A stretch of 64,000 nucleotides of DNA. Source: Zygaena filipendulae (lineage: Eukaryota; Arthropoda; Insecta; Lepidoptera; Zygaenidae). The notes below the pieces were generated by a model. The model ran no database searches, was not told where the DNA came from, and saw only the letters and a list, made by a program, of their open reading frames with translations. The stretch lies in contig OU015661.1 in assembly GCA_907165275.2 (NCBI GenBank), positions 4,161,501 through 4,225,500 on the forward strand. The letters run 5' to 3'. The position numbers and the translations under genes are program-made. Positions 1-11,640 of this stretch are shown here, one piece after another (the first letter of the stretch is position 1; each line of letters opens with the position of its first letter).

Positions 1-209
1 CTTTATTTGAGAATCAGATTCGAAATACTGATTTCCATGACTCTAACTTCGAAACTAACGGTACTTTAACGCAAACTTTCAAACCCTTAGGGGTTACACT
101 TCTGGAAACCCTTTTTTGGTACTTGCTTACATTTAAAAAGAAGCCTTATGCAAAAAAATATCCATCCGTTTGGTATTTGCGTTAAAGTTATTATTTATGT
201 ATAGATTAA

Positions 210-391
210 CTAGCTGTTCCCGAGATTTCAGATGCGTTAATTTTCGAGTTCCTGCGGGAATTCCTACTCTATGTCCTTTTCTGTACCCCTGTCAACGTGT
301 ATGTAAAACTTCATGTCGACCGGTTGAGTAGTGAACGCGTGAAAACTTAACAAACAAACAGACAACCTCATATTTGCATTTATAATAGTGA
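210..391 (-). mobile_element. Helitron-like non-autonomous element, decayed
   Basis: Read on the minus strand it starts TC with a TATTATAAATGCAAA-like head and ends with a worn hairpin and GCTAG. It keeps the internal GGAATTCCCGCAGGAACTC block shared by the family. Confidence 0.6.
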
Positions 392-619
392 AAATCACAA
401 AATCTGACGTTCGTTAGATGATAAAACTAATGAATTTTGTTTGCGTTGAATGTCAGCGTCATAATGGAATGCAACCAACTAAAGCAAACGGAGGTAAATA
501 AATAAAGGTAATTAAAAGCATGACAACTAGATTTTCGTTATACGAAAGCGCTTTGAAACGAAATATCAAAAGGTTTTCCCAGTAGAAACAATAGAGGGAT
601 ATATGCGAATGGTGGAAAG

Positions 620-725
620 AGCGGCGGCGGCTCAAGCGCGCGGGCCGCGCTCTAATCCCGTGCGGGTTGGGAACGGCACGCGCCGCGCCGAGCGCCCGCG
701 CGCCCGCCCGCCCCGCTGTGGATAA
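620..725. promoter_or_regulatory. CpG-rich island
   Basis: About 100 bp of almost pure GC with many CGCG words in AT-rich surroundings, followed by ATATGCAATTTGCG. It could be a regulatory element or promoter. No gene start can be tied to it. Confidence 0.25.
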
Positions 726-2221
726 TATGCAATTTGCGTTCATATTTTAACAACTAACGTCCACCTCATACCCACTGCCCACTTTATTTTTATTATCCGA
801 TATCCTAACAACAGAGCTCGTGTATATAACATAAATGTAATGAAAGTTTTAGTAGATATTGCGTAGGTAACAGTAAGTGGGTAGTAGGTAGTTAATCCGT
901 CCAGAAATTACATGAGAAGTTTTTTATAAATTTATTTAGAAAATATTAAATATCATAAAAAAAAAACATAATACATAGTTTATGTCTTTGCGCAAGTTAT
1001 ACCTATAGGTTTACAACTATAAATAAAAGCCATTTCGGCCAACCACCCTTGGCGAGGACCCTGTTTAATTGAGGCAAAGGATTTCATTCATCCCCAGACA
1101 GCCCTTGAAAAGCCTCATGTTACAAGTTCAAGTTACGACGCTAGAGAAAATTCTTATCTTGTTTTCTTTTTCGTCCAACCGATTCGTAAGTTGTTTGAAC
1201 GTTACTACCATAATGTTGGGCACGTATAGATGCGTATGGCGTACCTATCTAACCTCCCCCACAGCATTTATACAAATTGTACGACATGTTCACGCGATCG
1301 AGATGTAAATATGATATTTTGATTGGATTAATCTGTTGACACGATACCCGGAGCTCTATAGTTTATGTTATACCCTAATTCAGCGTGACGCAATACTGTG
1401 AGCTAATTAGTAACAATGCACATATAACAGTGAGACTATAAGATAGTTTTATTTACCACTGGCCGGAATTCCGTTCGTATAATGCAAAAGACAGAAAAAT
1501 GGCGCTGTCTTGTATCTGCGACTTCTGCGAGCACCCTGATGTGCTGGATTAGAAATTGATATTTGAACTATGACCACAACAGAGTCAAATGTTACCAATT
1601 TCCAATGCACGTGTACCCACCGGCCACCAGGACAATACTTTTCTGTAATTTTTAATGTCTGTGTATGTCTGTCTTCAACATTATACAAGATGCCAGCGTT
1701 ATGTAGACGCACGAATTATATGTACAATACATGCAAGATTCATCGCCCGTTTTTAGTCACGTATTCTCGACGTATTAAGAAATAGGCGAGTACGTGACGG
1801 ACGGTGTTTATGTGGGGCAGTGAGTATTGAGGATATCTGCTCATCCACCGGTTACGGTTAATTTCTTTTTTATAACACCACAAACGCGAATGATCTGTTT
1901 ACTGGCGGTACAGTAATAAAAAGGGGCCGGGGCCATTACGAGGCGAGTGTCCTGCCCTGATGGCGGGAGCGATGGCGTCGCCCCCTATCGAGTTTCTAGT
2001 AAAACAGACTAAGGGGGGCGGCGACAGATAAAAACCGATATGATTATCGCTCAATCATCCACACGGACTTTGATTTGATGTTTTTATAAATTTTATCTAT
2101 TCACGATTTATACGTATTTATAACTGACTGATGTGACAGACCAAGTCACCAAACGATCAAGCTGCTGGTGGGTTCTTAAGACTTAATTCTGTTTCTTTTC
2201 AACTCCACTACGTTTAGGTAT

Positions 2222-2354
2222 CTTGTTAATTTTTTTATTAAAGTTTTTAGATTTTCGCGTTTTGAGTTTTATTACCTTTTTTGCCTGACGTTAGGCAAAA
2301 AAGGTAATAAAAAACATCGCGTTCAAGTCCCGCGTAATTTTACATAATATAATT
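2222..2354. repeat. Dispersed repeat with perfect 20-bp-arm palindrome
   Basis: It contains arms TTTTATTACCTTTTTTGCCT and its exact complement around GACGTT (2267-2312). The right half and the following CGCGTTCAAGTCCCGCGTAA recur near 51200, so this is a mobile-element end rather than a local accident. Confidence 0.7.
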
Positions 2355-2359
2355 TTTTT

Positions 2360-2508
2360 ATTGTCTGTCTGTCTGTTTGTTCCGGCTAATGTCTGAAACG
2401 GCTGGACCGATTTTAACGCGGGACTTTCACTGACAGATACAAAGTATAAAAATAATTCCTGCAGGAATTCCGAAACTCACGCGGGTGAAACCGCGGGGCA
2501 CAGCTATA
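2360..2508 (+). mobile_element. Helitron-like element, partial
   Basis: (TGTC)n near the 5' side, then the family block GGAATTCCGAAACTCACGCG and the terminal hairpin GCGGGTGAAACCGCGGGGC ending CAGCTATA. Confidence 0.65.
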
Positions 2509-2726
2509 GTCATTCATAAAGTTAAAAACAAGTATGAAAATCGGCTCAACCGTCATTCATAAAGGAACACATCAACTTAATGTGTATATAGGTAATATGT
2601 ATAAAAGTATAATTATATTTACCTATTAGAGTAAGTTGGAAACAAACAAGAATAATGAGAGTGCTTACTATTAGATAAATAAAACGAATATATTATTGCT
2701 TCTTCTTCGGCGAAAATATTAAGAAA

Positions 2727-2968
2727 CTAGCAGTTCTCCGCGGTTTTACCCGCGGTAATTGTTTAGTTCCCACGGGAATTCCGGGATAAAAAGTACCCTA
2801 TGTCCTTTTCTGTATCCCTGATAACGAGTGTGCACGTGATCATCGGTCGAGCCGTTAAGGCGTGAAAGTGTAAGAGACAGACAGGCAGACATACAGACAG
2901 ACAGACAGACAGACAGATAGATAGACAGACAGAGTTACTTTGGCATTTATATCTAATATTAGTAGGGA
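2727..2968 (-). mobile_element. Helitron-like element, full length, with (GACA)n
   Basis: On the minus strand it begins TCCCTACTAATATTAGATAT and ends in a GCGGGTAAAACCGCGG hairpin followed by CTAG. An expanded CTGT/GACA microsatellite sits just inside the 5' end. A TC start and a hairpin plus CTRR end are Helitron hallmarks (established knowledge); the family assignment is inferred. Confidence 0.75.
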
Positions 2969-3420
2969 TATAAACATTATAATTTGTGCATACCTATGGC
3001 CGTGCCACGAGTGTGTCAGTTTTACGAAGGAAAAATTACCCCTCACGGAGTTTGAATTCAATGATATTGTTGCGATTTCAATATAAACCATCCCAATATA
3101 TACTTAATATTCCAAAAAACGTAATAATTATTATCATCGACAGAGTTATTCTGCGAGATTTATCAATGCAGATATCTCTATCTCGATTACATCTTTCATC
3201 ATTTCAACGCTTTCATCGTCCATCATACTCGACGTGTTTTCCGAAGCGCGTGTACTCGTGAATCTACTATCGACTGAACGATCACATTCATTATATCGAT
3301 TATGAAAACAACAGTGTATTTCGTAATTTATTTTATGCCGAATTAATTTAAATGCCATATTAAATTACAGTATTATCTACGATAATACCACGGCAACTAA
3401 GAATTTTTATCTACTATTCG

Positions 3421-3446
3421 TTTATTTATTTATTTATTTATTTAAA
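3421..3446. repeat. (TTTA)n microsatellite
   Basis: Six uninterrupted TTTA-type units. The region 2970-4480 around it is otherwise AT-rich non-coding DNA with nothing recognised. Confidence 0.9.
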
Positions 3447-4481
3447 GTAAATATACATTGTTTTTTCGTTAGAAATTTTTTATAGGTGTTAAAAACCTTT
3501 ACAGGTTTGCCCAAACACCGCCATTCGTCATTAACACCACTTAAAAACTAGACAAGGTCTTACTTATTTACATACCTAAGCAACACTCGGAGCGCACCCC
3601 ACAATAGTAGGCAAGGATATTAGGTAACTACAGTGAATAGAATTCTGTGACAAACAAAAATATCACACCGAGTACGAGTGGGTACACCTCGCCAGTTGCA
3701 GTTGCAACGGGGCACAGTACATGTAGGTAATATAACCATGATGTTAATATTGTGTAGGTAGTGGACACAATGTATAAACAGGATGTTTTTTTTTTTTGTA
3801 TAATTATTTTTAAATTATTCAAACAGATCTACAATTTTTTTAGATAAGGATGAGTAGCAGCAGTCAGTAAGCTTATATTCCAGGTCTTCTGGCCGAGAAA
3901 GCTCATAACTACTTTATGTTAATTTATTTACGTTACCAGTAGGTTAGGTAGGTACTAAAATAATTTCAACTAATAAAAATAGTCGTCAAATTAAAATTGA
4001 AGTGTTATTAAATTTAAGGTGGGATTGAATTGCATTTGGTATTTATGGTTATAAAATCATTCGTGTGGCACTTAAACTGCACCGAGTGTATGCTTTCCCA
4101 CTCCATGAGTGCCACCGATGGAGGTACGTTCCGCGATGTCGGTCATGTCGGTGACACATCCATTATGGTGACGTTTTTCCGCCCTTTTTCCTGCCATATT
4201 TGACAGGTTTGAAAGCGACTCCTACTCACCAATATTTTTTGTTTCGTACTCGTATCAATCCACTCGACTTCAGACATTATTATGAGACTTATACGGGGAC
4301 AAAGTTCGAAACTTTTAAAATTTTATTAATGTTTTTAAGTGAAAAGCTTGTGTTACGTGCTTATCATGGATAAATTCGTAATCATTGGGTCATATGATTA
4401 GATTAGGGTAGTGACCACTTACGTTAACGTCTAGGATTATTAACCAGGGATGTTTTTTTTTTTTGTTTTTTTTATTAAAGA

Positions 4482-4672
4482 CGAGCTGTGCCTCGTGGTT
4501 TCACCCGCGAGAAAGGTTTTTATACAACAACTTTTTTTCCCGACATCTGATTTCAATGAAACAAAGCCTATATGTAGCTCCAGGCTAAGCTTAATCTACC
4601 TGTGAAAACCGCATGACAATCCGTTCAGTAGATTCAGAGATTATCGCGACAGACAGACAGACAGAAAAGATT
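4482..4672 (-). mobile_element. Helitron-like element, variant with TACAACAAC block
   Basis: The GAGCTGTGCCTCGTGGTTTC end and an interior (ACAACAACTTTTTTTCCCGA, AAACAAAGCCTATATGTAGC) match the copy at 46856-47062 closely, with (GACA)n at the far end. The two form one subfamily. Confidence 0.7.
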
Positions 4673-4734
4673 AAAAATAACCGTTTTTTTGTGGTTTCTC
4701 TTCGTTTATCGTCCCCTGTCAGTTTTTGTTAAAT

Positions 4735-4790
4735 ATATTCAATGTACAGAATCGCGGATTCTACTCTTTTATTATAGTATAGAATCACAT
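4735..4790 (-). repeat. Short dispersed repeat shared with 16789-16845
   Basis: About 55 bp including GCGGATTCTACTCTTTTATT are found in the opposite orientation near 16800. Read there it begins TCTATACTATAATAAAAGAG, resembling a Helitron-like 5' end. Confidence 0.6.
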
Positions 4791-5011
4791 CTTGCGCGTG
4801 TACATCATACACACACACGCGCACGCGTTGTGTCATTTTAAGTTGTTCCCGCCGCCGGTGACAAATGAGTAATTTCAAAACATCCATACACATACACCCA
4901 ATTGTCACCTTTGGGGACATTCGAGGTGGCGAGAAATGGGAATGACCCCCGTTTTACACATACAAAATAGTTGTAGATATGCTTATACGTAGCTAGGATA
5001 TTTATAAAATA

Positions 5012-5182
5012 CTAGCTGAAACCTGAAGTTTCACCCGAGTGTGTTGCGGAATTCCCACAAAACCTTTTCATATCAGGAACCTTTGCGGACGCAGGAAGAA
5101 CAACCCGCCAAAGTTTCATCATAATCTGATCAATGGTTTAGAAACGCATAGAGGACAAACATACAAACATTCATTTTTATTT
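5012..5182 (-). mobile_element. Helitron-like element, variant with TTGCGGACGCAGG block
   Basis: CTAG end, degraded hairpin, then CCTTTGCGGACGCAGGAAG and AGTTTCATCATAATCTGATC. The same interior occurs at about 59130-59230. Confidence 0.65.
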
Positions 5183-5189
5183 TGTAACT

Positions 5190-7250
5190 TTTCCATTTAG
5201 AGAAATGGTGTCCAGTGTGGTGTGGCTATTGTGTCCAGATGCTCAACATATAAAAGTACTTAGGTACCTATATCGACTGCACGACGCCAACAGTGCATGA
5301 ACATTGTAGCCATTTGCCTTGCCGACCAGGCGCTGGCGTTGATTAAAACTTTCAGTCATTATTATTTGTTCAATTACGACCAGGCTATGGAGTTAATCAA
5401 ATATTCCAAATTATTATTAACAAAGTAAATGTTATTTCCAAATGAGTGTCTCCGTACACAAACCTAGATCTGAGATCTGAGATATAGCCTATTCATTTAT
5501 AAACTTATACTAGGTACTATTAGGTTACTACTATTACAAACACGTTACGTATTACGTTAACAGACTTGCTTTATTTTAGCAACGAAAACAGGCAACAGAA
5601 CAAAGTTGCCCGTTTGTAAATAGCAACAACTTGTTTATTTCTAGTCATTTTTTTTTTCAGTATGTAAATCGACAGATAGGATAAGTTTTATCTCGGTAGG
5701 CATATTAAAGAATTCCCGATGAGTCCTGAAGAATCATGCCAACTACCCCTTCAGTCGTATGTCGGCTGACATTTTTCCCCTTAAGGGTTAAATTAAAAAT
5801 CTTGAAATATGTTTATTTTTATTTATACCAATTCCCACGATTTGAGTTGCAAGATTTCACTCTACAAAGATACATTGCAAGTTGAAATAAAAGCTTTTAA
5901 AAATGACAGTAGGTACTTACTACACCCTCTTTCTTAATCTCTCAGAGGTTGAATTTCGAATAATTCTTTTACTAGTTAATCTTTTTATTAGAAGCTACTG
6001 TCTAAATTTCATGTTTCTAATCGCAATAGTTCTAGCTGGGCGTTGTTGAGTCAATTAGAAAGTATCTGTATCAACTAACTCTACCTGGAGAGAAATTACC
6101 CTAAATTGAAAACAGCAGATTTGACTACAGAAAGAAAAATATCTTTCGTTTGTTTTTAAATTGCTTTCACTGATTCCTGAAAAAGGGCTTGCCTCAGCCG
6201 AAAATCGAACCGACTCCGATCCGAAAAAAAACATGCTCTACTTTTATGGCACCAGTCAATAAGGTCGCTATCATAATAATGAAAGAAAATAAACATTGGA
6301 TTTATGTAAAAACATGCTTTTTTAGAATTATTATACAAATGTTAAATCTACGTGAAACTCTTGAGTTTGATTTAATATTAGGTATAGAAACAAAGGTATC
6401 AGGCTATCAGACTCTTAATTCTGTATAGCAATGAACGCTTCGACATCAATTGCATTTTAGGACAGCGTCAATGGCTCTACATATTGCTTTTTTCCTGATT
6501 AATTAGCCAATTTACGCCACATATTGACTTTGGCTATTGGAGCGCGATCACTCACTAGCGGCAGTGCACGGGAATCTCGCCTTCACCTAAACTTATTTAT
6601 AGTTACAATCTTCTAGAGAAAAAAACTACCACCTGTGTAACACCTCAGGATTTATTACTCTTAATGAGTACCTATGGATTTTGGCGTAAATAAGTCATTT
6701 TGTACAAACCGAATATGTTATGCGCATGTATACTATACAACAAGTTTTAACCCGACTTCAAAAAGTTTTGATTGATATTAGAACATGTTATATACTTAAT
6801 ATTCAATAATAATAATAATAGATAATAATAATTTTTATTGCGACATAAACAGAAATATAAGTACTTAGTGAGGCTTAGAACTAACATCGATACAATCTTA
6901 CCTAATTGTGAGCCTGGTGCCTAACCTTGGTTCGTACAGAGCCCGAGGTCACCAGGCCCTTAACCAATACGTAAATGAGTAAAAAATTCACATTTAAATT
7001 TCACTGTAATAAAATAAAAAGCATATTTAAAAAAGCAATACCTAAACTAGACACCCCGTCCCACTATACCAGCACTTGCAATAGGTTTAAAATAGTTAAA
7101 ATAGTCGAACTCCGGTGTTGTTTAGGGTTTGATGACAAATCGGTTTTATTTTTGTGTAGTTTAATGTAGGTATTACAGACAGATTTGTCAGTTCAGAACA
7201 AACTCTTATAAATTGTATTTTGTTGCAGGTACGTAATCAACACAGTCATA
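5190..7250. other. Non-coding, AT-rich
   Basis: No gene or full repeat was recognised. A (AAT)n stretch lies near 6807-6835. Short open frames are not supported by codon bias, splice sites or motifs. Confidence 0.5.
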
Positions 7251-7374
7251 AATGCTTCGTAACATCATCACTGTAAGTTCTTCTTTGTTTTTGTTTGTTA
7301 ATCCGACTCTAGCGTACGTGTCCAATTTGTACACCGTATGTTGCTGCTATTTGAAAATTCAGGTTACAAATACA

Positions 7375-7570
7375 TCATGTCGAGCACATAGCGCGTATGT
7401 TACTTTGGTTGGCGGAATGGAAATACCCGCGGAAATTAATTTTCCAAATGCGATACAACGATGCGTTTTGGGTAGGCGAGCCGTCGGCGCCAATGAACTG
7501 TCCGCAATAAATGTCATTAGGGCCCGTGACGTCACGCAGAGAACATGGCCGCCGCACTCCACACTCAATT
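7375..7570. promoter_or_regulatory. Candidate conserved regulatory block
   Basis: A higher-GC, repeat-free patch containing GGAAATACCCGCGG, TAATTTTCC, a CRE-type TGACGTCA (7527-7534) and ATGGCCGCC. Open frames exist on both strands (plus: 106 residues with a hydrophobic start; minus: 69), but neither shows a recognisable domain. I favour a regulatory block over an exon. Confidence 0.25.
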
Positions 7571-7946
7571 AGGTCTCAAAACTGCGGTACATTTTCAATA
7601 ACACAATTTGTCACAATTTGCGGTACGTTACTGTTTTGGCCACAATTTCCTGAACCTAACCTGACCTAACGTGACCTTATTACATATAATATGACACCTG
7701 CTCAACAAACAGAAGAGCAATGTAAAAATCAGGCAACCTAACGTCATCTTATTTTCACAATATTTTGAGGAAATTAAGTAGCCTAATTTGCAATGGTCTA
7801 TTGAAAGCTGTTCGCCCGCGATTCCCTCTCGTGAATTTCGAAATTTCTTGGGGAAATATTTGTATATAGGGGTAAATAATTCCATTCGCGTGAATAACCC
7901 ATCCCTCTCGGGAATTCTTTATTACGGGATTAAAAGTATCCTATAG

Positions 7947-7981
7947 TGTGGGATCAAGTAGATCTGTGTGTTGTGAAGTGG

Positions 7982-8014
<33 letters not shown>

Positions 8015-8015
8015 T
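7947..8015 (+). mobile_element. 5'-truncated SINE copy
   Basis: It matches only the last ~50 bp of the SINE at 57658 (GGGATCAAGTAGATCTGTGT then GTGGATTA) and ends in an extended (TTA)n tail. Truncation at the 5' end is usual for LINE-driven retroposition. Confidence 0.8.
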
Positions 8016-8175
8016 AACGGTGCTGTAGCTTCTTATCAGTGAAAGAGTCTTTAAAATCGTTTTAATCGTTCCAAAGATGACCCCAAAACCCATAAACAAT
8101 TATTTATGTTTTACTTGGGTCGACAACTGATTAAGGTCCATAGATGTAAATTCAAATTTCAGATTTATAAATTAA

Positions 8176-8305
8176 CTAGCTGTGTCCCGCGGTTTCACCC
8201 ACGTGAGTTTCGAAATTCCCACATGGAATTCCAAATTAGCCGAATTTACTTCTTATAACATTAGCCGTGAAAGTCGCGTCAAATAAAATATGAGCCGTTA
8301 AGATG
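8176..8305 (-). mobile_element. Helitron-like element, partial
   Basis: CTAG, then GTCCCGCGGTTTCACCCACG and CACATGGAATTCC. It fades into the start of the adjacent CRE-bearing MITE, which may have inserted into it. Confidence 0.65.
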
Positions 8306-8321
8306 TTAATAATGTTTTATT

Positions 8322-8600
8322 TTTTAGTTCGTCTTGTAGATTATTAAAAAGTATTTGATACATATTTTTTCTTTTTTTACGTAATCAAAAAATGAGTTGA
8401 AATTTTACGTGACGTCACTATTCTGACAGTTTGTATGGCGGTTTTAGCGATTAGTGACGTCACGACCCCCTCACCCTAAACTTTATTGCGCTTTATCTCT
8501 GTATATTTTAATTCATTTGAAAAAGCAAAAAAATACGTGTCTATTGTTTTTCTATTTTCTAAATTTTCTAACTGACGGACTAATTAGAATTTTGATTTTC
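8322..8600. mobile_element. CRE-bearing MITE, copy 1
   Basis: Imperfect inverted ends (TTTAGTTCGTCTTGTAGATT against AGTCCGTCAGTTAG on the other strand) enclose two perfect TGACGTCA sites (8410-8417, 8455-8462) and ACCCTAAACTTTATTGCGCT. Related copies lie at 25843, 35992 and 44740. Confidence 0.8.
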
Positions 8601-8669
8601 AAAAGTAGTCCACATCCCCATTATGTTTGGATACACTAGAAATGAAGGGACTGTTTAAGTGATTTGCGT

Positions 8670-8820
8670 GAAGTGCGTGCGTTGCGGTGCGGCACGGGGC
8701 GTGTGCCTGCGGCGACCCGCCGCGCCCGGCCGTAGCTTGGGAGCTTAAATCACGAACAAGAATTAATCGCCAATGAAACTTGTCGTCGAGCCGTGAAATT
8801 ACAAATTAAACCTCGAACGT
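8670..8820. promoter_or_regulatory. CpG-rich candidate regulatory block
   Basis: A GC-rich run (8680-8740) is followed by AATTAATCGCCAATGAAAC and other homeodomain-like TAAT words. No coding support. Confidence 0.25.
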
Positions 8821-9172
8821 TGTATGACATAAGATAAGGTTTCATATAGGTATGAGTACCTTTACTTTTGAATGGTTAGTTACACACTTACTACGACCTA
8901 CACAGAATATTTGGATATTCTTCTGATGTTTCCTGATTCGAGGATATTCTCTATCTCATTTAAATACGTCCTTAACATTCACAATAGTGATGATTATAAT
9001 ATATAGTGACTAATAGATCCTAAGTAACCAAATTTTGTAATTGAAATTTTATATGGCAGATGTATCTTTAATTTTTCCATATAAAATTAACGGTCATAAA
9101 GAGAGGTTTCTATACTTTTACAGCTGTTATAACTTTATAATATTCATCTACCCCATGAAAAATATTGATTGA

Positions 9173-9365
9173 CTAGCTAATCCCCGTGGATTTACCCGCG
9201 GTAATTTACGAATTCCCGCAGGAATTCCGGGATAAAAATTACCCTATGTCCTTCTCCGTATCCCTGACAATGCCTAGCAAAATTTCATAATGATCCATTG
9301 AGCCGTTGAAAGCGTAACAAACAAACCAACAAACAAACTCACTTTCGCATTTATAATAGTAAGGA
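9173..9365 (-). mobile_element. Helitron-like element, full length
   Basis: On the minus strand: TC start, TACTATTATAAATGCGAAAG head, (GTTT)n, ATGGATCATTATGAAATTTT, GGAATTCCTGCGGGAATTC, CCGCGGGTAAATCCACGG hairpin and CTAG end. Confidence 0.75.
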
Positions 9366-9645
9366 TGTGTTTCTTGTTCCGACATTGATATTATGCGTTT
9401 TTAGAAGTTTGCCCACGAATGGATTACCTACGACTCCGTCTGCGCGATGTTGCTATGAAAACGAAACCTGTTTTCGTGCTTTATTTAAAATATCGATTCT
9501 TATGACTCTATAATTTCAAACCTGACAGTACAATAGAAAACAATACATAGTTTTACCCTCAGAAGAATAACTAATTATTCTTCTGAGGTTTTACCTCTCT
9601 TACGGGTTGAATTTCGATTAGTGTTCTTTAGTGGTTGCTTTCATT

Positions 9646-9706
9646 AAAAACATACATACAATCGAACATAGAACCTCCTCCTTTTTGGAAGTCGGTTAAA
9701 AAAGGA
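9646..9706 (-). repeat. AACCGACTTCC-family repeat fragment
   Basis: Carries the same AGAACCTCCTCC and GGAAGTCGGTTAAAAAA end as the large copies at 49348 and 56517. Confidence 0.7.
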
Positions 9707-10499
9707 AGTCATGTGCCAAATATTCACGACGTTTCTAGTTACAGTACTTCAGTCAGTTCAGAACAGAGGCAGTGGGGAAGCTTCTTTATAAGTACTATAC
9801 CTATGTGTATAGGTATAATCTGGTAGATGGTGTTAAAATAAATTTCTGGTTCCTTGTCAGTATAGGTACATATCTATCACGATTCACGACACCTACAGCC
9901 TCGTTAAGCTGCTACTTAGCAACATGCTTATGTTGGTAGGCGCATTAAATATGCATACGCGCTATCATCGCATATCGATCCATGTGACGAATTGACGAGA
10001 AGCCACAATTAGGCGCAACTTACAAGTGCGAAGCCTCATAGGGTACACGTACATTATTATACAATGAATAACATGAGTCATTGCCTCCTTTGTTGCTATA
10101 GGCTTAATTTTATACGAGTCACTTGACGTAATAAACTAACTCCATAATTAAATTTCGTAGAAAATACGGCTATACAACTAACTAACAAATCAATTACTAC
10201 TTAAGAGTACAAACATAATAATTATGTCTAAATAGGTAAGCATAGGTGTTTTTAAAACTTTAAAACAAAGTCTTCACGTTTTCTAGCGAAAAGTAACGAT
10301 ATCGAATGCAAGTTAATTAAAAAAATAGAACGAGTTAATAAAACGGATATACCTACATTAAAATATCACCGTACATGTGTTCTGGAAATGATAAGCTTCG
10401 TAGGAGTAGACCCCATACGGATGTTTAAATTTTAGAGTTATCTCCATTAGGCATGTAAAGTGCAGCTTTTAATAGGTATGTAATGAGATATTATCGTTA

Positions 10500-10740
10500 T
10501 AATTTATCGTTGCGCCGCCCCTTCCCGTGCGTGGTACGCGCTCGCGCCCGCCCGATGCGCGACGCTGCTAGCGCTCGCTTCGCTCGGCACTCGGTCGCTC
10601 GCTACGTCACCGCAGCGATACCACGTTACTTCTACGATACTTCTTTCGCTTTCCGACCACACCACGTCAACACCCCGCGGGCTACGGTCGTGCGACCACA
10701 CACACTCCGCCCCAGTTCTAAAACAAACAAAAAAAAGTAA
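10500..10740. promoter_or_regulatory. CpG-rich island
   Basis: A ~230-bp GC- and CpG-rich block, a candidate promoter or enhancer. Long open frames on both strands here are expected from the scarcity of stop codons in GC-rich DNA, so none is called. A short ATG segment with a good donor lies 180 bp downstream. Confidence 0.35.
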
Positions 10741-10922
10741 ATTCAAATCAAACATTCCATTAATTGTACGTCTCGCGGCGATAACACCCGTTTTATTGCG
10801 CCCTCTTTTATTTTCCATTTTATTTTACGTCTCGTAATGCAATTGCACTCGAGCAGCGCGAACTGTGTTATTTTTTGAGCTGTTAGGTACTTTGGTTTTA
10901 TTGGTTTTGTGCGTAAGTGAAG

Positions 10923-10952
10923 ATGAAAACGAGCAGCCGTTTTTGCGAAATG
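10923..10952 (+). CDS. Possible short first coding exon (speculative)
   Basis: An ATG opens ten codons (MKTSSRFCEM) that run directly into a consensus GTAAGT donor, downstream of a CpG island. It could be a 5' exon of an unknown transcript. The peptide is not signal-like, so it does not look like the missing Mmp2 start. Chance is a serious alternative. Confidence 0.15.
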
Positions 10953-11529
10953 GTAAGTTTGTATTTTAGTGGCACGTTTATTCAATGATTGTAAAGTTCG
11001 AAGGGGGACTTGTTTTATCTTTATGAATTAATATAATAAGCTATGAAGATAGTTACGATACTGTAGATATATATATACATATAACTGAACCTATCAATGC
11101 TCTCGGACCACATCCGACTGTAGGTAGGTACTAGAAGTCATTAACACAATTTATTTCTTAAGATAGATTGATTAGAAGTTGTCTGCAAGATTTAAATCCC
11201 TAGAAATAAATTACATCGATCTCATCGTAGCCCCCGCATAGTTCATCGGTTCACCAATCATGCGCATTGTGAAGCAATCAAGACACTCGTAACAGCAATC
11301 GCCCAATAAAAATAACGACATATTTCAATTCAGAACTATTACTCAAACTATTATAAATAGACGATATTTATATGCTTTAGATAACATTACGTGTTAAATG
11401 TTTTTGACTGTGATTGAGGTAAAAACGTGTAAGTATACTTACATAATGTTCGGACACATTATTACTATAAAGATACTTCAGTGTCATTAAATCTTTATTG
11501 AAATAAAGTCATCTAGTCATATCAGAAAA

Positions 11530-11640
11530 CTAGTTTAACCTCGTAGTTTTACCCGGGTGAATTTAGAAATTTGGTTTTGCGCGAGTTTCAGGATTCCTTC
11601 AGCTCTTGGTTCTATTCCGATTAAAGTATCCCAGATTTTA
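11530..11640 (-). mobile_element. Helitron-like element, decayed
   Basis: CTAG, then a worn hairpin (CCTCGTAGTTTTACCCGGGT); only the 3' half is recognisable. Confidence 0.45.

Larger units (their letters stand above)
1..2220. other. Non-coding, left edge of window
   Basis: No gene seen. It contains a decayed minus-strand Helitron-like copy (210-391), a CpG-rich island (about 620-720) and otherwise AT-rich unique-looking sequence. Confidence 0.5.

Noticed and set aside
700..725. CCCCGCTGTGGATAA reads P-R-C-G then stop, like a cysteine switch
   Set aside because: Stop follows immediately and no propeptide-like frame precedes it.
10483..10818. Open frames on both strands in a CpG island
   Set aside because: GC-rich DNA has few stop codons; no recognisable protein.
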